From the NCBI RefSeq assembly GCF_001642475.1, contig NW_019173937.1, positions 1-64,000 of the forward strand: DNA of 64,000 nucleotides. Direction: 5' to 3'. The position numbers and the translations under genes were made by a program. This document shows, piece by piece, positions 42,330 to 54,212 of the stretch; within the stretch, counting starts at the first letter, position 1; each line of letters opens with the position of its first letter. This stretch comes from Fonsecaea monophora (Eukaryota > Ascomycota > Eurotiomycetes > Chaetothyriales > Herpotrichiellaceae). The notes beneath the pieces are model-generated. The model was not told the origin of the DNA and ran no database searches. It was given only the letters and a program-made list of their open reading frames with translations.

Positions 42330-45300
42330 CTTGAATATGGTTTCTGATACACGACTGAAGTCAGCATGTGGCAGCCAAAGCGGGTGATTCCAATGTTTGC
42401 ACGGTAAATCCGCAGGATAAAATCTTGTTCCACCTACTTCAGAGATGTCCCATGAAAAATGTCTCAAAGTGCAATATGCGTCACACGCAAAAACGTCGAT
42501 TCCACGTATCGTGCGGTGTGTGTAATATTAGGCGTGGTATGAGTATAAGCAGTCAACGTGACAGGGGGTACGCGGCGCAGGGGAATGATGGAATTCGTCC
42601 AGAAGCTCCCTGTCTAACTGCCACTGTCTATTTTCTGGGAAATCCCAGCAAGACAGTCCTTGGAGGAAAGCTGGCTCAAGAGTTGTCAAGATCGCAGGTA
42701 AAAGGTAGAGGGAGCGGATGTTGGTGAATTGGGCGGAAGTTGTTGTTGAAGCGAACGAAGGGGGAGGTGCGGTTGCTCAGCCAATGTGCCGCTGCAGAAG
42801 GCGCGTTGCTGATAGGCGTCACCCTTATTTACGGACCCCGAGCTGACAATTGCCCTTTCCCAAGGCCAAGACGAGCAAGTCCTCGTTGACCTTACCTTCT
42901 GCTCGCAGCGATAGAAGCGAGTGAAGGAGGATCACGAGGAAGAAAACGACAGTACGAAAGAAGATTGTCGACGAAGGCCCAAGGTGCGAGGCTGGTGAGT
43001 TTGAATAATGGGAAAAAAGGACGACAAAGGGAGCTGAGCAGTGTACCCGTAGAACCAGGGACGGAGCAGGATTGGACAAGAGCTGGCAAGACTGGAGTCT
43101 TCTCAGGACATGCTTGTTTCGGGCTTAGGATTAAGGGGGGCCGACTGCTGGTGCATGAGGTGCGCAGCCTAGAGCCCAGAGACTAGAGGGGACCTGGCTA
43201 CAGTGGGTGGTCCAGTGGCTCTTGGGATTTGTCGGCGGATGGTTCGGTGGATGTTGCCTCCAAACTTGTGATTTCGGGCCGGCAGGGGCGCATGGGGGGC
43301 TTTAACCCAACAAGCAGCAAACGGCTGAGAGCAAATGAGGCTTAACTGTTACTCAGGCACACCCCCGACAAGGGTGGCAGGGATCAACAAACAAGGGGGG
43401 GAAAGGTGGGCTGGGCGCTAGGCGCTAGGCAATGGGTATTGAGCATTATTGGGCAAATATGAACCAGGCCCATGAGGAACGCCACACCCACCACCACCTT
43501 TTTTGATTCTTTGTTTTGTCACCTCTTTTGCTGCTTTTTGGCGGCGTCTTCGGCCATGGCACATAACACTAACCGTTGGTGAAGGAAGTGCCTCGAGTTT
43601 TCCTGGCCGCGTCCTTGTCATTCGTTCCTCGGTCGATGAATTGCGACACATCAAGAGCGTCATCTCTAAGCCTGTACCCACTTGACCTACATCGCTTATT
43701 GCGCTACGGACACGCTTCCCGCCTTGCTGCACCTCGACTACTATCTCTGGCACACCAACAACTTAATCCGTGGCTGGGCTGGTGGCTATGTACGAGTGCA
43801 TATGCATAACAGGGCAGCACATCGAGCCACACGCTAAATGCCTTGATTATATGCCTATCATCGTCTGAATGGTGCACGACGGGTCAAGAGAAACGGTTAT
43901 CATATACTACATAGGCAAGAAGGATGAAGCTCACCCTGTTTCGTTGGCGGAGATATTGCCTGGTACGCGGGTCACACAACCCGTGTTTCATACTGTGGAG
44001 GGGCATTTTACGTGCAGATCTCAACTGCGTCTCGGGCAATTTTTTGGCTGGTAGCAAAAGCTGCATGTTTCCGCAATGGTGGAAGCAATGGACGGATGGT
44101 GGTCCCGGTAATCTGAGTTGTTCCTCAGCGTTATTGTTCCGATGCAGTGCCACCTGGTGCCACCTGGTGCCACCAGTGCTGGTAATACTGTCCTGGATGC
44201 TGTGGACAATAACATCCATTGGAATTGTGGCAAGGAGATGCACAATTCATATCGCTGACAAACACCGAAAGAGGGCCTTACCAGCCAACGCGGTTCTCCA
44301 GATGGCACAAGGTACCCAACGAGGTCAAGAACAGTCCATCCGAAACGGCTTCATTGACTCCGAATGCCGTGACTGACAATCGCATATTGTACCGATGTAG
44401 GTAGGTACAGCAGGTACATACAGTAGGTACGGAGTTCGGAATTCTGTTCTGAATGGTCTTATAGGTCGCCGTTATCTATTTATCAGGTCTTGTGTGTTGT
44501 ATACTCCGTCGACTAATTTCTTCGACACGTGGATGGTATATACAGACTACATGTGAATATGTAAGTGCCATGTAACAACGTTTTTGGCCCTTTTCCTTTT
44601 ACTGGTGTGATATTCCTTTTGATGCGGGATCCCTGTACCTTGCGACATATACCCAAGTACCCCATGAATTCATATGCAAATATTTTTCAACATGCCTCCT
44701 CTAATCCCGCTTGTGGCTTCTGTGGCTTTGTAGCCGAGAAAGTATCATGATTGATTCTGTGGGTCAACTCTGAGACCGGATCGGCAGCGATTGTCATTGT
44801 TGGCGTGTTTGTATTTCCCAACGAAGAATGCTCTCATATCGACCCGAAAATTCCAGTCCCAGCAAGGGCTTTATTACAGATCTTTGGCCAGACCGTTGAG
44901 CGTGCTTGACGTACCAAGCTCCCAGGCTCATGATCTTCTGGAAATCTTTCATACCTAACACTCTCCATCCTTGATTATACGAATAAAAAACCTGCTTTTT
45001 GATCCACCTCGAGAAACCGGCATTTTCATGTCAATCTCTGGGCCACTGTGGGTGAAACAAGCTTTGCTAAAAACAATAGATGCAAGACCAGCTTTAAGTG
45101 GCGAATTGCTATTTCAGGTGGGCCTGTCCTGCATGGACTGATCATGAACCAGGAATCGTCATAGCCCAGGGGCTGGATGGAGAAGGATCGTGTTGGGCGT
45201 GCCATACCCCTGGCCATTGGATGCGACCAGGTGGGAAAAAAGGGGGCCATTCTCCAATGGACGTGGCGGCCTCGGTCAGCAACCCAGACAAATCCAATTT

Positions 45301-46772
45301 CGTCCAGGGCAAATAAGAGCCAGGCTGCGGAGAACGCGGTGGACATATCAGGGCCATCATAACCTCGATTCTGTTGCATGGCCGAGACACTTTTGTGCTT
45401 GTTTGAGCTCGAAAGGAGCGCCCAGGATAAGGAAGCCGTGAGACATGCAGAGACTTTCCTCCACACCGTCACTCATTATTTGCTAACAACACATCAGTGG
45501 CAAATCATGAATCCAGTCCTTGCACGGATCTGATCGGAAAGACAGGGAACGGAGTGTTGCCAATGCCTGGGAAAATATTTCTCGATAATGAGATGTATGT
45601 CAAAGGAGGAGCAGGTCCTGGTCTGGGGGTCCCTCAGGAATCCATCAGTAGGGGGGACTTGCGGTCCGAGTGATAATATGTACATGATTATTTCCTCGAA
45701 TGACTTTTTTGTTGCTGTCCTTCTGCTTCGCTGTCTGCCTAAGGGTGTGTGCTCGGTACTCGTATGCATTAATCTCGTCAATGATGGTTGATAGTCCGAC
45801 TAAATGAGATGCTGGTTAATCATCACAGTTGCTGCGGACCACGGACTTTGAAGATGCACAGCCCCGACGAATCGGTATCTCTCGAATATGACTCGATGGA
45901 GAAGGGACGCGTGTCGAACACCTTTGATGTTACGCCGGCAGACGCGGCAAAAACAGTATCGAAAACAGATCTGCAACAAGTCCGAGGACCAATCGACAGC
46001 AGGTGAGTGCAGATGCCCCCTAACGGCTCTGTTGGGGCTGCCACGAGTAAGGCTTCACCGTTCTGAGGGAGCTTAAGCAGCCTAAGCACCCTGAGGCAGC
46101 TAACGGGGGCGCCCACGAATTAGGCACAGATGCCCCCCGGGAGAACTGAATCTTGGGGTCTTTCGTTGTGGTGTGGTTCAGTAGCCTACCAGCCTGAGAT
46201 GCCTTCGTCCTTGGGGAGGAAACACCCAGGGGTTTGGTTCAATCGGCACCTGTGATGGTCCGTCATGCGTTTATGCTCGGTGTCCACACCCAAAGCAGAT
46301 CAAACCAGGCCAAACCCCATGAATGCATGGAGCGGGAGGAGGGAACGACAACAAACCACCACTGCTGCCACTCGTACTAACTGCGTAACGCTCCCCATCC
46401 TTTGAAATCTGTCCCCCCTTGATCTGAACGCCGCAGTCACCGTCGTCAATCCTCCTGTAGAAGTTTGTTGTCTGCACTTGATCTTTTTGTTACCCTCCTT
46501 GCACCCCCTGTTTACTACCTTCGTTGGTTCTTCATTCACATTCGTGACATTCTTTTCCATATCCCTAACATTGTTTGTCCTTCGTTCCTGCCTGCTTGTT
46601 GGGCAGCGACAGCTCATTACTGTAATCACCAGTGCCCTTCCTCGCCTGGGGAAACAAACATTCCTGTTGTGAGGTATCTCGAGAACATCTGCACACCTTT
46701 TAGCCGCACCCACACGCTCTTGAAAGACTACTTCCCTCTGTTCAACTACTTTTCTCACACATTGTCATCGCC
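42330..46772. other. Long intergenic region between FKS1 and the GH72 gene (divergent)
   Basis: 4.4 kb with only short incoherent frames. It contains long 5' flanks of two cell-wall genes. Pyrimidine-rich sequence (46480-46770) just before the GH72 start is typical of a fungal core promoter/5' UTR. Tandem repeats lie at 44147-44174, and gtaggtac-rich repeats near 44397-44430. No RNA gene was recognised. Confidence 0.5.
44147..44174. repeat. 10-bp tandem repeat, 2.8 copies
   Basis: gtgccacctg is repeated without interruption from 44147. It is a minor minisatellite in the FKS1-GH72 interval. Confidence 0.85.
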
Positions 46773-48680
46773 ATGAAGGCCTTCTCCGCCGCTGCGACCG
46801 CTGTCGCTGGCGCTACTCTTTTCTTCAGGGCCGCATTTGCAGATGTAGACCCTATTGTCATTAAAGTACGTTGTCACCCAACCTCTCTGTCCCAAGCCAG
46901 GGAAGATGAATGAACAGGACTGATCGTTTGTTTGCACCTAGGGCTCGAAATTCTTCTATGAGACCAATGGAACACAATTGTAAGTGCAGCTCCTGATATC
47001 ACTCCCTGGATCGTGGGCTAATGCGCCAAACAGCTTTATCAAAGGCGTGGCCTACCAACGTGCGTTCCTCTCCTCAGCCCTGTACTCAATACGACATTGA
47101 CAAGTGAAAAAAGAGGATTATCTAGGCAATGGCACAACATCCAGCGGTGACGACAATTATATTGACCCTCTGGCCGATGCTTCGACATGCCAGCGAGACA
47201 TTCCCTACCTCACCCAACTCGGAACCAACACCATCCGTGTCTACGCAGTCGATCCCACCAAGAACCACGATGATTGCATGAATGCGCTGGCAGATGCTGG
47301 GATCTATGTCATTGCTGACCTCTCGTCTCCTGGCACCTCAATCAACCGTGACACCCCCACCTGGGACGATGACTTGTATGCTCGCTATACTGCGGTCATT
47401 GACAACATGTCCAAATATACGAATACCCTGGGTTACTTTGCAGGCAACGAGGTGTCCAACAACAACACCAACACCGATGCGAGCGCATTCGTCAAGGCTG
47501 CCGTCCGCGACATGAAGGCTTATATCAAGAGACAAAACTACCGTCCCATAGGAGTGGGCTATGCTACCAACGACGATGCCGATATTCGTGTCAATCTTGC
47601 CAATTACTTCGACTGCGGAGACTCGGCGGATTCTATCGATTTCTGGGGCTACAACATCTACTCGTGGTGCGGAAAGTCTAGCTACACGCTGTCTGGCTAC
47701 GATGAACGTACCAAGGAATTCTCAACCTACAACGTCCCTGTGTTCTTTGCAGAGTACGGATGCAACACCGTTCAACCCCGTCAGTTCACTGAAGTGCAGG
47801 CCCTGTTCGGCCCTCAAATGACTCCTGTGTGGTCGGGCGGCATTGTCTACATGTATTTCCAAGAGGCAAACGACTATGGTGAGAGATTCATGTTTTCTTC
47901 TGCACTAGACTCATGCTAACAGCGAGTTAAGGTCTGGTCACTGTTTCCGGCGATTCGGTGAGCACTCTGGCCGACTTCAACGCCTTATCCACCCAAATTG
48001 CGCAAATTGACCCAACTGGCGTCAACGCAAACGACTACACCCCGACCAATACTGCTCCCGCCTCCTGCCCGAGCGTCGGTGACGATTGGCAAGCGTCGTC
48101 CAGCCTGCCTCCCACGCCCAACCAAGAACTCTGCGAATGCATGTTCAATGCGTTGACCTGCCGTCCCAATAACGTGCCCACTGACGAGATTGGTGACTTG
48201 TTCGGCGTTGTTTGTGGTCTCGCCGATGGTGTCTGCGACGGTATTGCCGCCAACGCCACCACCGGCGACTACGGTGCTTACGGCATGTGCAATGCTGAAC
48301 AACAACTCGGGTGGGCACTCAACACCTACTACGAACAACAAGCTGCGCAAGGAAACGGTGCCTCGGCCTGCGATTTCAGCGGCTCTGCCTCAACAGCATC
48401 CCCTACCAGCCCAAGTGGAAATTGCGCGACGTTGATCAGCCAGGCCGGTAATGGAGGCACTGGTACTGTCACCTCAGCACCCAGCGGCACGGGAGGGTCG
48501 GGATCGAGCTCCGGTTCTGGGTCTGGATCCAGCTCAGGATCTGGCGGCAGCAGCAGCGGTAGCGGCTCGGCAAATGCCGGTATCCATGGAATTTCGACTC
48601 CTAGCCATATGGGTGTGATGCAGCTCGTTGTTTACCTCACGATCGCATTTGTTTCAGGGGCGGGTATGATTTTGTTGTAG
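46773..48680 (+). CDS. GPI-anchored 1,3-beta-glucanosyltransferase, GH72 with X8/CBM43 (Gel4/Gas1 type)
   Basis: Five exons: 46773-46865, 46942-46979, 47034-47059, 47105-47878 and 47932-48680. The product is 559 aa. It elongates and branches beta-1,3-glucan at the cell surface and so works on the FKS1 product. Signal peptide '[18 protein letters not shown]' is followed by the GH72 domain with both catalytic glutamates visible: acid/base in '[11 protein letters not shown]' and nucleophile in '[11 protein letters not shown]'. The Cys-rich X8 module runs from '[13 protein letters not shown]' to '[13 protein letters not shown]'. A Ser/Gly-rich stalk and a C-terminal hydrophobic GPI signal ('[17 protein letters not shown]') follow. 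The three small 5' exons (31, about 13 and about 9 codons) are characteristic and hold the frame exactly. Confidence 0.95.
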
Positions 48681-49429
48681 GGGGTTCAATGAGAGCGAGT
48701 TGAAGATGCGTGTAGTTAGTTACATTGGTTAGCAGATTCGAGCTTGTTCATATGGGTTTGCGGGGGTCTTTGATAGTCACAGCTTTGCCACAGCTACAAT
48801 ACTTCTTCTGTCGATGGCAAGTAATTGACGGCATCGGAGGAGTTCAGTGGGGCACTGCATTCAATTGGCCTAGGGGGTATCCCGAACAGAATGAATCAAA
48901 AACAGATCAAAACTTATCTTCAAGAGCCATTTCACAGAGTTGAAGAGTAGGTGCCAGTATCTGCTGCTCATCGCTCTCATGCGTCTCTATATGCGCAGCC
49001 TTGCTTGTCACGTGCTTGTGTATAGGCACTGAGCGGGTAATTGTCGGTTTAATATGGCCACCCATTCACCATTCGTACCAGGATCCGCCAGTCGGCTCTC
49101 ATAGTATGTGAATGAGAGAACTTTGATCTTTATCGTCTTATAAAACTAAGGCTTGGAGCATAATGTCTGCAATTATGGTCTTGAACGAGGATGCCTGAGG
49201 CGAGCTCATCCGACAATCCAGGCGGCAACCCTCGCTGTGCTGCCTGTTGGTGAAGCATCAAAACCCCTCTTAAAAAACCCCCTACGCTGGCTCCATCTCC
49301 TGACCACCCACTAACACTCACACACACACATACACACACTCTCTCCGCGCCAGTGATTCCAAGGATTTCCCCTTTTCAATCGAAAGAAACAAATCCTACA
49401 TTTCGTCCGTCATACGCCATAGGTCGACC
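48681..49429. other. Intergenic with CA-rich tract, no gene
   Basis: 3' flank of the GH72 gene and promoter of MOG1. A CA-rich microsatellite lies at about 49317-49339, roughly 95 bp before the MOG1 start. Confidence 0.5.
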
Positions 49430-50593
49430 ATGACTAGCACATACGGCGTCCGTGAGCTTTATGGAGGGGCAATGACCGTGGAGTTACCGGTGGATCTGAT
49501 CGATTCAAGGTAAGTGAGTCTCTTCCGATAAGTGTCAAGCAAGAGTCGGTTGGGACCGAGTCGAGACGGTATCAACAGCGTAAAGGACGGATGTATGACA
49601 GAGGATGGGGCTGAGACGAGACTGCGGGAATCGCTGAATAACGACACATACTTGCTCTCCTCGATTCCAGCCTGCCATAATATTCTATAGCCTGACCCCA
49701 TCTCCCGACATTTTGGCACACGCATCATGCATACTGTTCTCCCCTCCGAACGAGCAAAGCACATCTCTATCTATCCATCTTATTCGTTTGGGGGAGGCAT
49801 CTTCTACAGAGTGTTTCTCGAGTGCTGACAGTGCAACAGCGACATCCGGCAGATCCCCGACCATCAAGAAGTCTTCCTTTCGCCGACAACGCTGACGTCG
49901 GTCATTTTCGAGATCGACGACTACGTCCCGGCAAGCGTGACCCAACCCAGTCCGTCACCAGGGCCGACAACCACGACCTCGACAACCACGGCGCCTGACG
50001 GAACGACCACCACCACAACCACTACAGCCGTCACCCAAACCATCGTCAATGGCACCGCAGCCGCCCCGCAGCAGTCACGAGAAGATCTGGATGCCGAGGC
50101 AGCAAAGGTCCATTTCACCGACGTGATTTCGCCGCCGGACACGCTTGCGTCGCCGCTGCCGAACCCGCAACCCGTCCAGATGGCCGACCCCAGCCTGGCC
50201 GGGCATCCCGCGTACATGCTGGCAGGGAACATCAACAGTCACGAGATAGCGCGACAACCAACGACGACGACACCATCTCTCCCCACCGCCGGATCGACTT
50301 CTTCCTCTTCCCCTTCCGCTACCTCATCATCTTCTTCCTCCTCTCAACATCGAACCTCGCTGGTCCACCAGTTCCTCCTCCTAATCCGTCTCCCATCCTA
50401 CAGCACTGACGTGTGCGTCCGCATCAACGTGCCCGTCAAGGAATTCGTCGAGGCCGGCCAGCGCCTGGGCTCGTCGTCCGACAGCCCCGCCACCCAGGCT
50501 ATGATTCTCGAGGAGGTCACCCACGCACGCGACGTGTTTGCCCACATCGTCCGCTCCTTGACCATTAGGGATTTCAGCCTCTTTAATGCCTGA
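49430..50593 (+). CDS. MOG1: Ran-binding nuclear import factor Mog1
   Basis: Two exons: 49430-49509 and 49840-50593. The product is 277 aa. Mog1 binds Ran and promotes nucleotide release, supporting nuclear protein import. The N-terminal signature is clear: 'LYGGAMTVELPVDLIDSSDI' followed by 'RQIPDHQEVFLSPT'. The core is interrupted by low-complexity inserts (a Thr run near residues 70-90 and a Ser run near 175-195), so the protein is longer than yeast Mog1 (about 220 aa). The single intron is 330 nt, far longer than the window's usual 50-140 nt; splicing exactly restores the signature, so the call is firm. Confidence 0.88.
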
Positions 50594-51605
50594 GAGTTGT
50601 TACTATGCTGGAATTCGTTCGTGCGTTTATCGCAATGGGATGGTCATTCATGAATTACATGGGTGGCGGTGGTGGTGAATGGAGGGATATGGTGAAGTCG
50701 CTCTCCGGCTTCAGATTCGGATACTCATCGAGAAGGAAAGGAAAAGAAAAGGTAAAAGGGCCCGGGGATGGTCGGACTTACATCAATGCATGAGTGGAGT
50801 TCCTCGACTCGACCCATAGATCGATCCTCAAGGAACGGAATGGAACGCGGCTGCAGAAGAGTCATAGGAAACGAGGGAAGGTAAAAGAGAAAAAGAGACC
50901 ATCACTATGCCCTGGACCTGCGAACCGTGGATCGTGGACCGGGGAGACCGTACGGAGGCCCTGTCTTTTTCAGCTCTTCCTTCAACGCGGCCCATGGCAC
51001 TTGCATACCTTTATCTACCTACCTAGGTATTATGTGTATGGAGTGAACCTGGGTCGCTCGGTGGAGTGTTGAATGCCGGCTTGGTCTACTATTCACTGTT
51101 CACCATTCATGCCTCGTCCGTCGGTCAGTCGGTTGATCAATCAGTCACATTACATTAGATACCTAGATAGCGATCAATACAAACAATGATTCATATCCAT
51201 ATCCATTCGCATGGACTTGACGAGTAGTACATTCATTCAACATGCGCAATCGCACTAGCTGGGCAGGACAGAGAGCCGTATTCAATTCTGTATGGGATCG
51301 TGAAAGGTCACATTCATTCATTCATTCATTTCTCACACTTTGTCCTTGTGACAACCAGCCCTGGTATGGACGCCAGACAAACTGGAACGCAACACACTCA
51401 TCTGTCTGGTATGTACAGGCTCAGCTACCTTGAACACCGGCTCAAATCAATGTCTTGACTGTAAAACGCCTCTTTCCTGGACATGAACGTTGTCGACGTG
51501 TTGTAGTTGATGATGACACCGTCGAGGGGACAACATGCTTGCTTCTTCACCAACACTCTGATCCAAATCATGGTGACAAGCCATCCAATCCATCCAATCA
51601 ATCAA
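50594..51605. other. Intergenic between convergent genes, no gene
   Basis: Contains a cattcattcattcattcatt microsatellite at 51311-51330. No coherent protein was found. Confidence 0.5.
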
Positions 51606-54002
51606 TCAGTCACTCAGCTCAATAATCTCAATCATCCGGCCCAGTCCACCGCCACTGCTGGTGGTGCTGCTGCCCGAAATCGTACTCTCGGCACTCTCTT
51701 CTCTTTTCAGATTCGGCGGCTCTTTGGCTTCTGGTTTCTCCTTCTTGACAGGACTCGCTCTGGGCTTCGGCCTGACTTGGACCAATCTCCCTTTACACTT
51801 CCCACATCGATGTTTCTCGACATCAACACTCTTACTATGTCGTCCATACTCCGCTCCGCATCCTTCGTCCTCCCTCAAGTTGAGAAAATCCCTAGCGGCT
51901 GATTTGTCCTGGCGGCCGACGCAAACCCAGAGATATTTGTGGTTGATTACATAGCTGTGTTTAGTAGTTACGTGCACGTTCTTCCAGGAGTCGACATCGG
52001 TCGATCGCAGATGCGACGTGACTTTGGCAGCCCACTGCTTGAAGCTTGCGCCGTGGGGTTGATCGCGCACATTACTGATCATGAAGTTCGTCAAGTGGCA
52101 GAACTCGTGCGCCAGTGTGTTGACCAGACGGTCTTCGCAGTCGATGATCTTCTCAGCCAGTTCGATCGACGCATAGTGTTGCACCTTCACTCCCGATTCC
52201 CTAGACTCATTTGCATCGCCGCCCTTGATGGGTGAGCCGGATGGTTTGGTGATCGTTCTCTTCCAATTCGCTCGGCCAGCCGTTGAACGCAGAGTCTTTG
52301 ACCAGATGATGCGCACCCCGCCTGTGCTGGACGATAATCGGTCGAGTTGGGAGTTTGCGACCTTCTCGTCGAGCTCGTGCAATAAGTCGAGCGCAAGCTG
52401 TTGTTTCTTAGAGTCAAAAGCCTTCTTCCTTGCTGCAGCTGTCCGCTTCTCTTCTGCTAATCGTTTCTTCTCTTCCTTCTCGGGACTCTTGGACGGTGAT
52501 TTCGACTTGGTCGGTGACATGCAAGGACTGGGAAGTGAATCAGAACGATCGAAAAACATGTCTTGCTCCTCGTCCTCTGAGTCTGACCACACTTGGAACC
52601 GACCAAGCAGCCCCTTTCTTGGAGACGTCGCCGGTGCCTTCTTTGGAGAGTACTCGTCATTCCACTCGTTGATCACATTATGATCCCAGAAAGCGTCCAT
52701 ACTCTGGCGATGTGGTGATTGTGGGATGAACTGTCGCTTGGAAGGGGATAGCAATTTTGAGGGTGATTTGAGTTTTGAGGGTGATCGAGGTGGTGTAGCA
52801 GGTGGTGTTTTGAAGTGATCTTCCATTGTGTCGATGGGCTTCTCAACGACGTCTTTAAAGTCATTGTCAAAATCGGTATCGACAGGCTGGTCCTTCGAGG
52901 GAATCATCAAGACAGGCTCAGCAGCAGGTGGAGGAAGCTCAGGAAGATTGTCGAAGTTTTTGAGACGATTTGGGTCTTGAAAAGGATTCCTTGATGGAAT
53001 CTCATGTTGCGATTGAAGTGAGAGTGAGCTGGGTTGAGTATTAAACGTGGTGTCTGGAGAAACTGTCGGGGACGAGGTGAGGTCGATCGTTTCAATATCT
53101 CCTCTCCGAACATGGGATTCCTTATTCCCTAGAGAAATATCTCCCAGTGCTTTTGATAATGTCTCTTCCTGCTGATTCTCCTTGTCCGACCCTCCATGGT
53201 CACCAAAGCTGAGGCGTCGCCGAGTTGGCGATCCCCGGTGCAGCCGTCTTCGCGGACGCGTTTGTGAGGCTTTTACTGTTTGTCTGCGATAATCATCCTC
53301 GTCCGGATCTGACGATGAAGTTTCGTAGTAGCTCAGTTCGGCGTCATCGTCAACAATGAAGCCACTCAAATCTGTGTCCTCGTCATCCTCTTCGTCTGCG
53401 CCTGAATCTCCACTATCGTCGTTGCATCGGGCCTCCTTCATGACGAATCTGCTTGCACGATTAGACACCTGCTTCTTTTTGTGATAGTCACCTCTTGTCG
53501 GCCGCGATGTATTCTCCCGCTCTCGTGGATTGAGTAGGTTCTCAGTCTTTGACGACTCTGCCAACTTCACGGACCACCCGTCGTCTTCCACAGCCAAGGC
53601 CTTCAGTGGAATGAGCAATGAGTCTACATGGGCCAATCTCAGACTTCTCTGAGGACTCTCAGTGGAGCGGCGGTTGCTAGAAGTGACGTGGGTCTCGGCA
53701 ACGTTTAGATTTCTAGGGAGAAGCGGGACATGTTTGAGGATGGAGCGGGATGGCTTTTCCGGCTTCGTGGCTTCTTTGCGACAACGGCGATTGCCTAGGA
53801 GCTGGGAGTTGTTGAGCTCACGTCTCTTGACAGGACTCGGTACTCCTTGTGGTTTCTTCTGCGGCGACGTGGATTCCTCGAGGACGGGCTTCTTGCGTGG
53901 GGACCGTCGCAATCCGGTATTTGTGCTGGTGGCCATCATCGGCTTCGGCGCAAAGATGGCGCTGAGATCAGGGAGGTCGTCTTCGGACGAGTAGGCGGAC
54001 AT
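51606..54002 (-). CDS. SprT-family (GCNA-like) nuclear protease with SUMO-interaction motifs
   Basis: Single exon, 798 aa. The first about 560 residues are disordered, acidic or Ser/Pro-rich, with basic patches. The C-terminal SprT-like domain has the zinc-protease motif 'LAHEFCHL' (HExxH at about residues 632-636), a further His in 'QPHGASFKQWAAKV', and a zinc-ribbon-like end ('GCGAEYGRHSKSVD', 'KHRCGKCKGRLVQV'). SIM-like segments are visible: 'IETIDLTSS' (about residue 305) and the extreme C-terminus 'IEIIELSD'. This architecture is that of GCNA/ACRC proteins, which clear SUMOylated DNA-protein crosslinks; the role here is inferred from that. The start MSAYSSEDDLPDLSAIF fits an acidic N-terminus. 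Confidence 0.85.
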   Translation of the reverse strand: MSAYSSEDDLPDLSAIFAPKPMMATSTNTGLRRSPRKKPVLEESTSPQKKPQGVPSPVKRRELNNSQLLGNRRCRKEATKPEKPSRSILKHVPLLPRNLNVAETHVTSSNRRSTESPQRSLRLAHVDSLLIPLKALAVEDDGWSVKLAESSKTENLLNPRERENTSRPTRGDYHKKKQVSNRASRFVMKEARCNDDSGDSGADEEDDEDTDLSGFIVDDDAELSYYETSSSDPDEDDYRRQTVKASQTRPRRRLHRGSPTRRRLSFGDHGGSDKENQQEETLSKALGDISLGNKESHVRRGDIETIDLTSSPTVSPDTTFNTQPSSLSLQSQHEIPSRNPFQDPNRLKNFDNLPELPPPAAEPVLMIPSKDQPVDTDFDNDFKDVVEKPIDTMEDHFKTPPATPPRSPSKLKSPSKLLSPSKRQFIPQSPHRQSMDAFWDHNVINEWNDEYSPKKAPATSPRKGLLGRFQVWSDSEDEEQDMFFDRSDSLPSPCMSPTKSKSPSKSPEKEEKKRLAEEKRTAAARKKAFDSKKQQLALDLLHELDEKVANSQLDRLSSSTGGVRIIWSKTLRSTAGRANWKRTITKPSGSPIKGGDANESRESGVKVQHYASIELAEKIIDCEDRLVNTLAHEFCHLTNFMISNVRDQPHGASFKQWAAKVTSHLRSTDVDSWKNVHVTTKHSYVINHKYLWVCVGRQDKSAARDFLNLREDEGCGAEYGRHSKSVDVEKHRCGKCKGRLVQVRPKPRASPVKKEKPEAKEPPNLKREESAESTISGSSTTSSGGGLGRMIEIIELSD

Positions 54003-54212
54003 GATTGCTACGCTGCTCTGCTCTGGTCAACGGAATGTTGTCGCTGTCATTAAGAAGTGAGAAGCAAGTCGTTGACGATTGTGTTTACGATTGTCTGCAT
54101 TGGGATGCAATGCCACGGCAACGGAATAAAGTTCATGCCGCTTTAAATGCACCGATATCAAAAGCTGCCCCGCTTTGTCTTACTTTTATTGCAAGCTCCG
54201 TCCTTATCAAAA

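Noticed and set aside
42330..46772. Possible extra small gene between FKS1 and the GH72 gene
   Set aside because: Several frames of 60-150 codons were examined on both strands. None shows a domain, signal peptide or consistent intron pattern.
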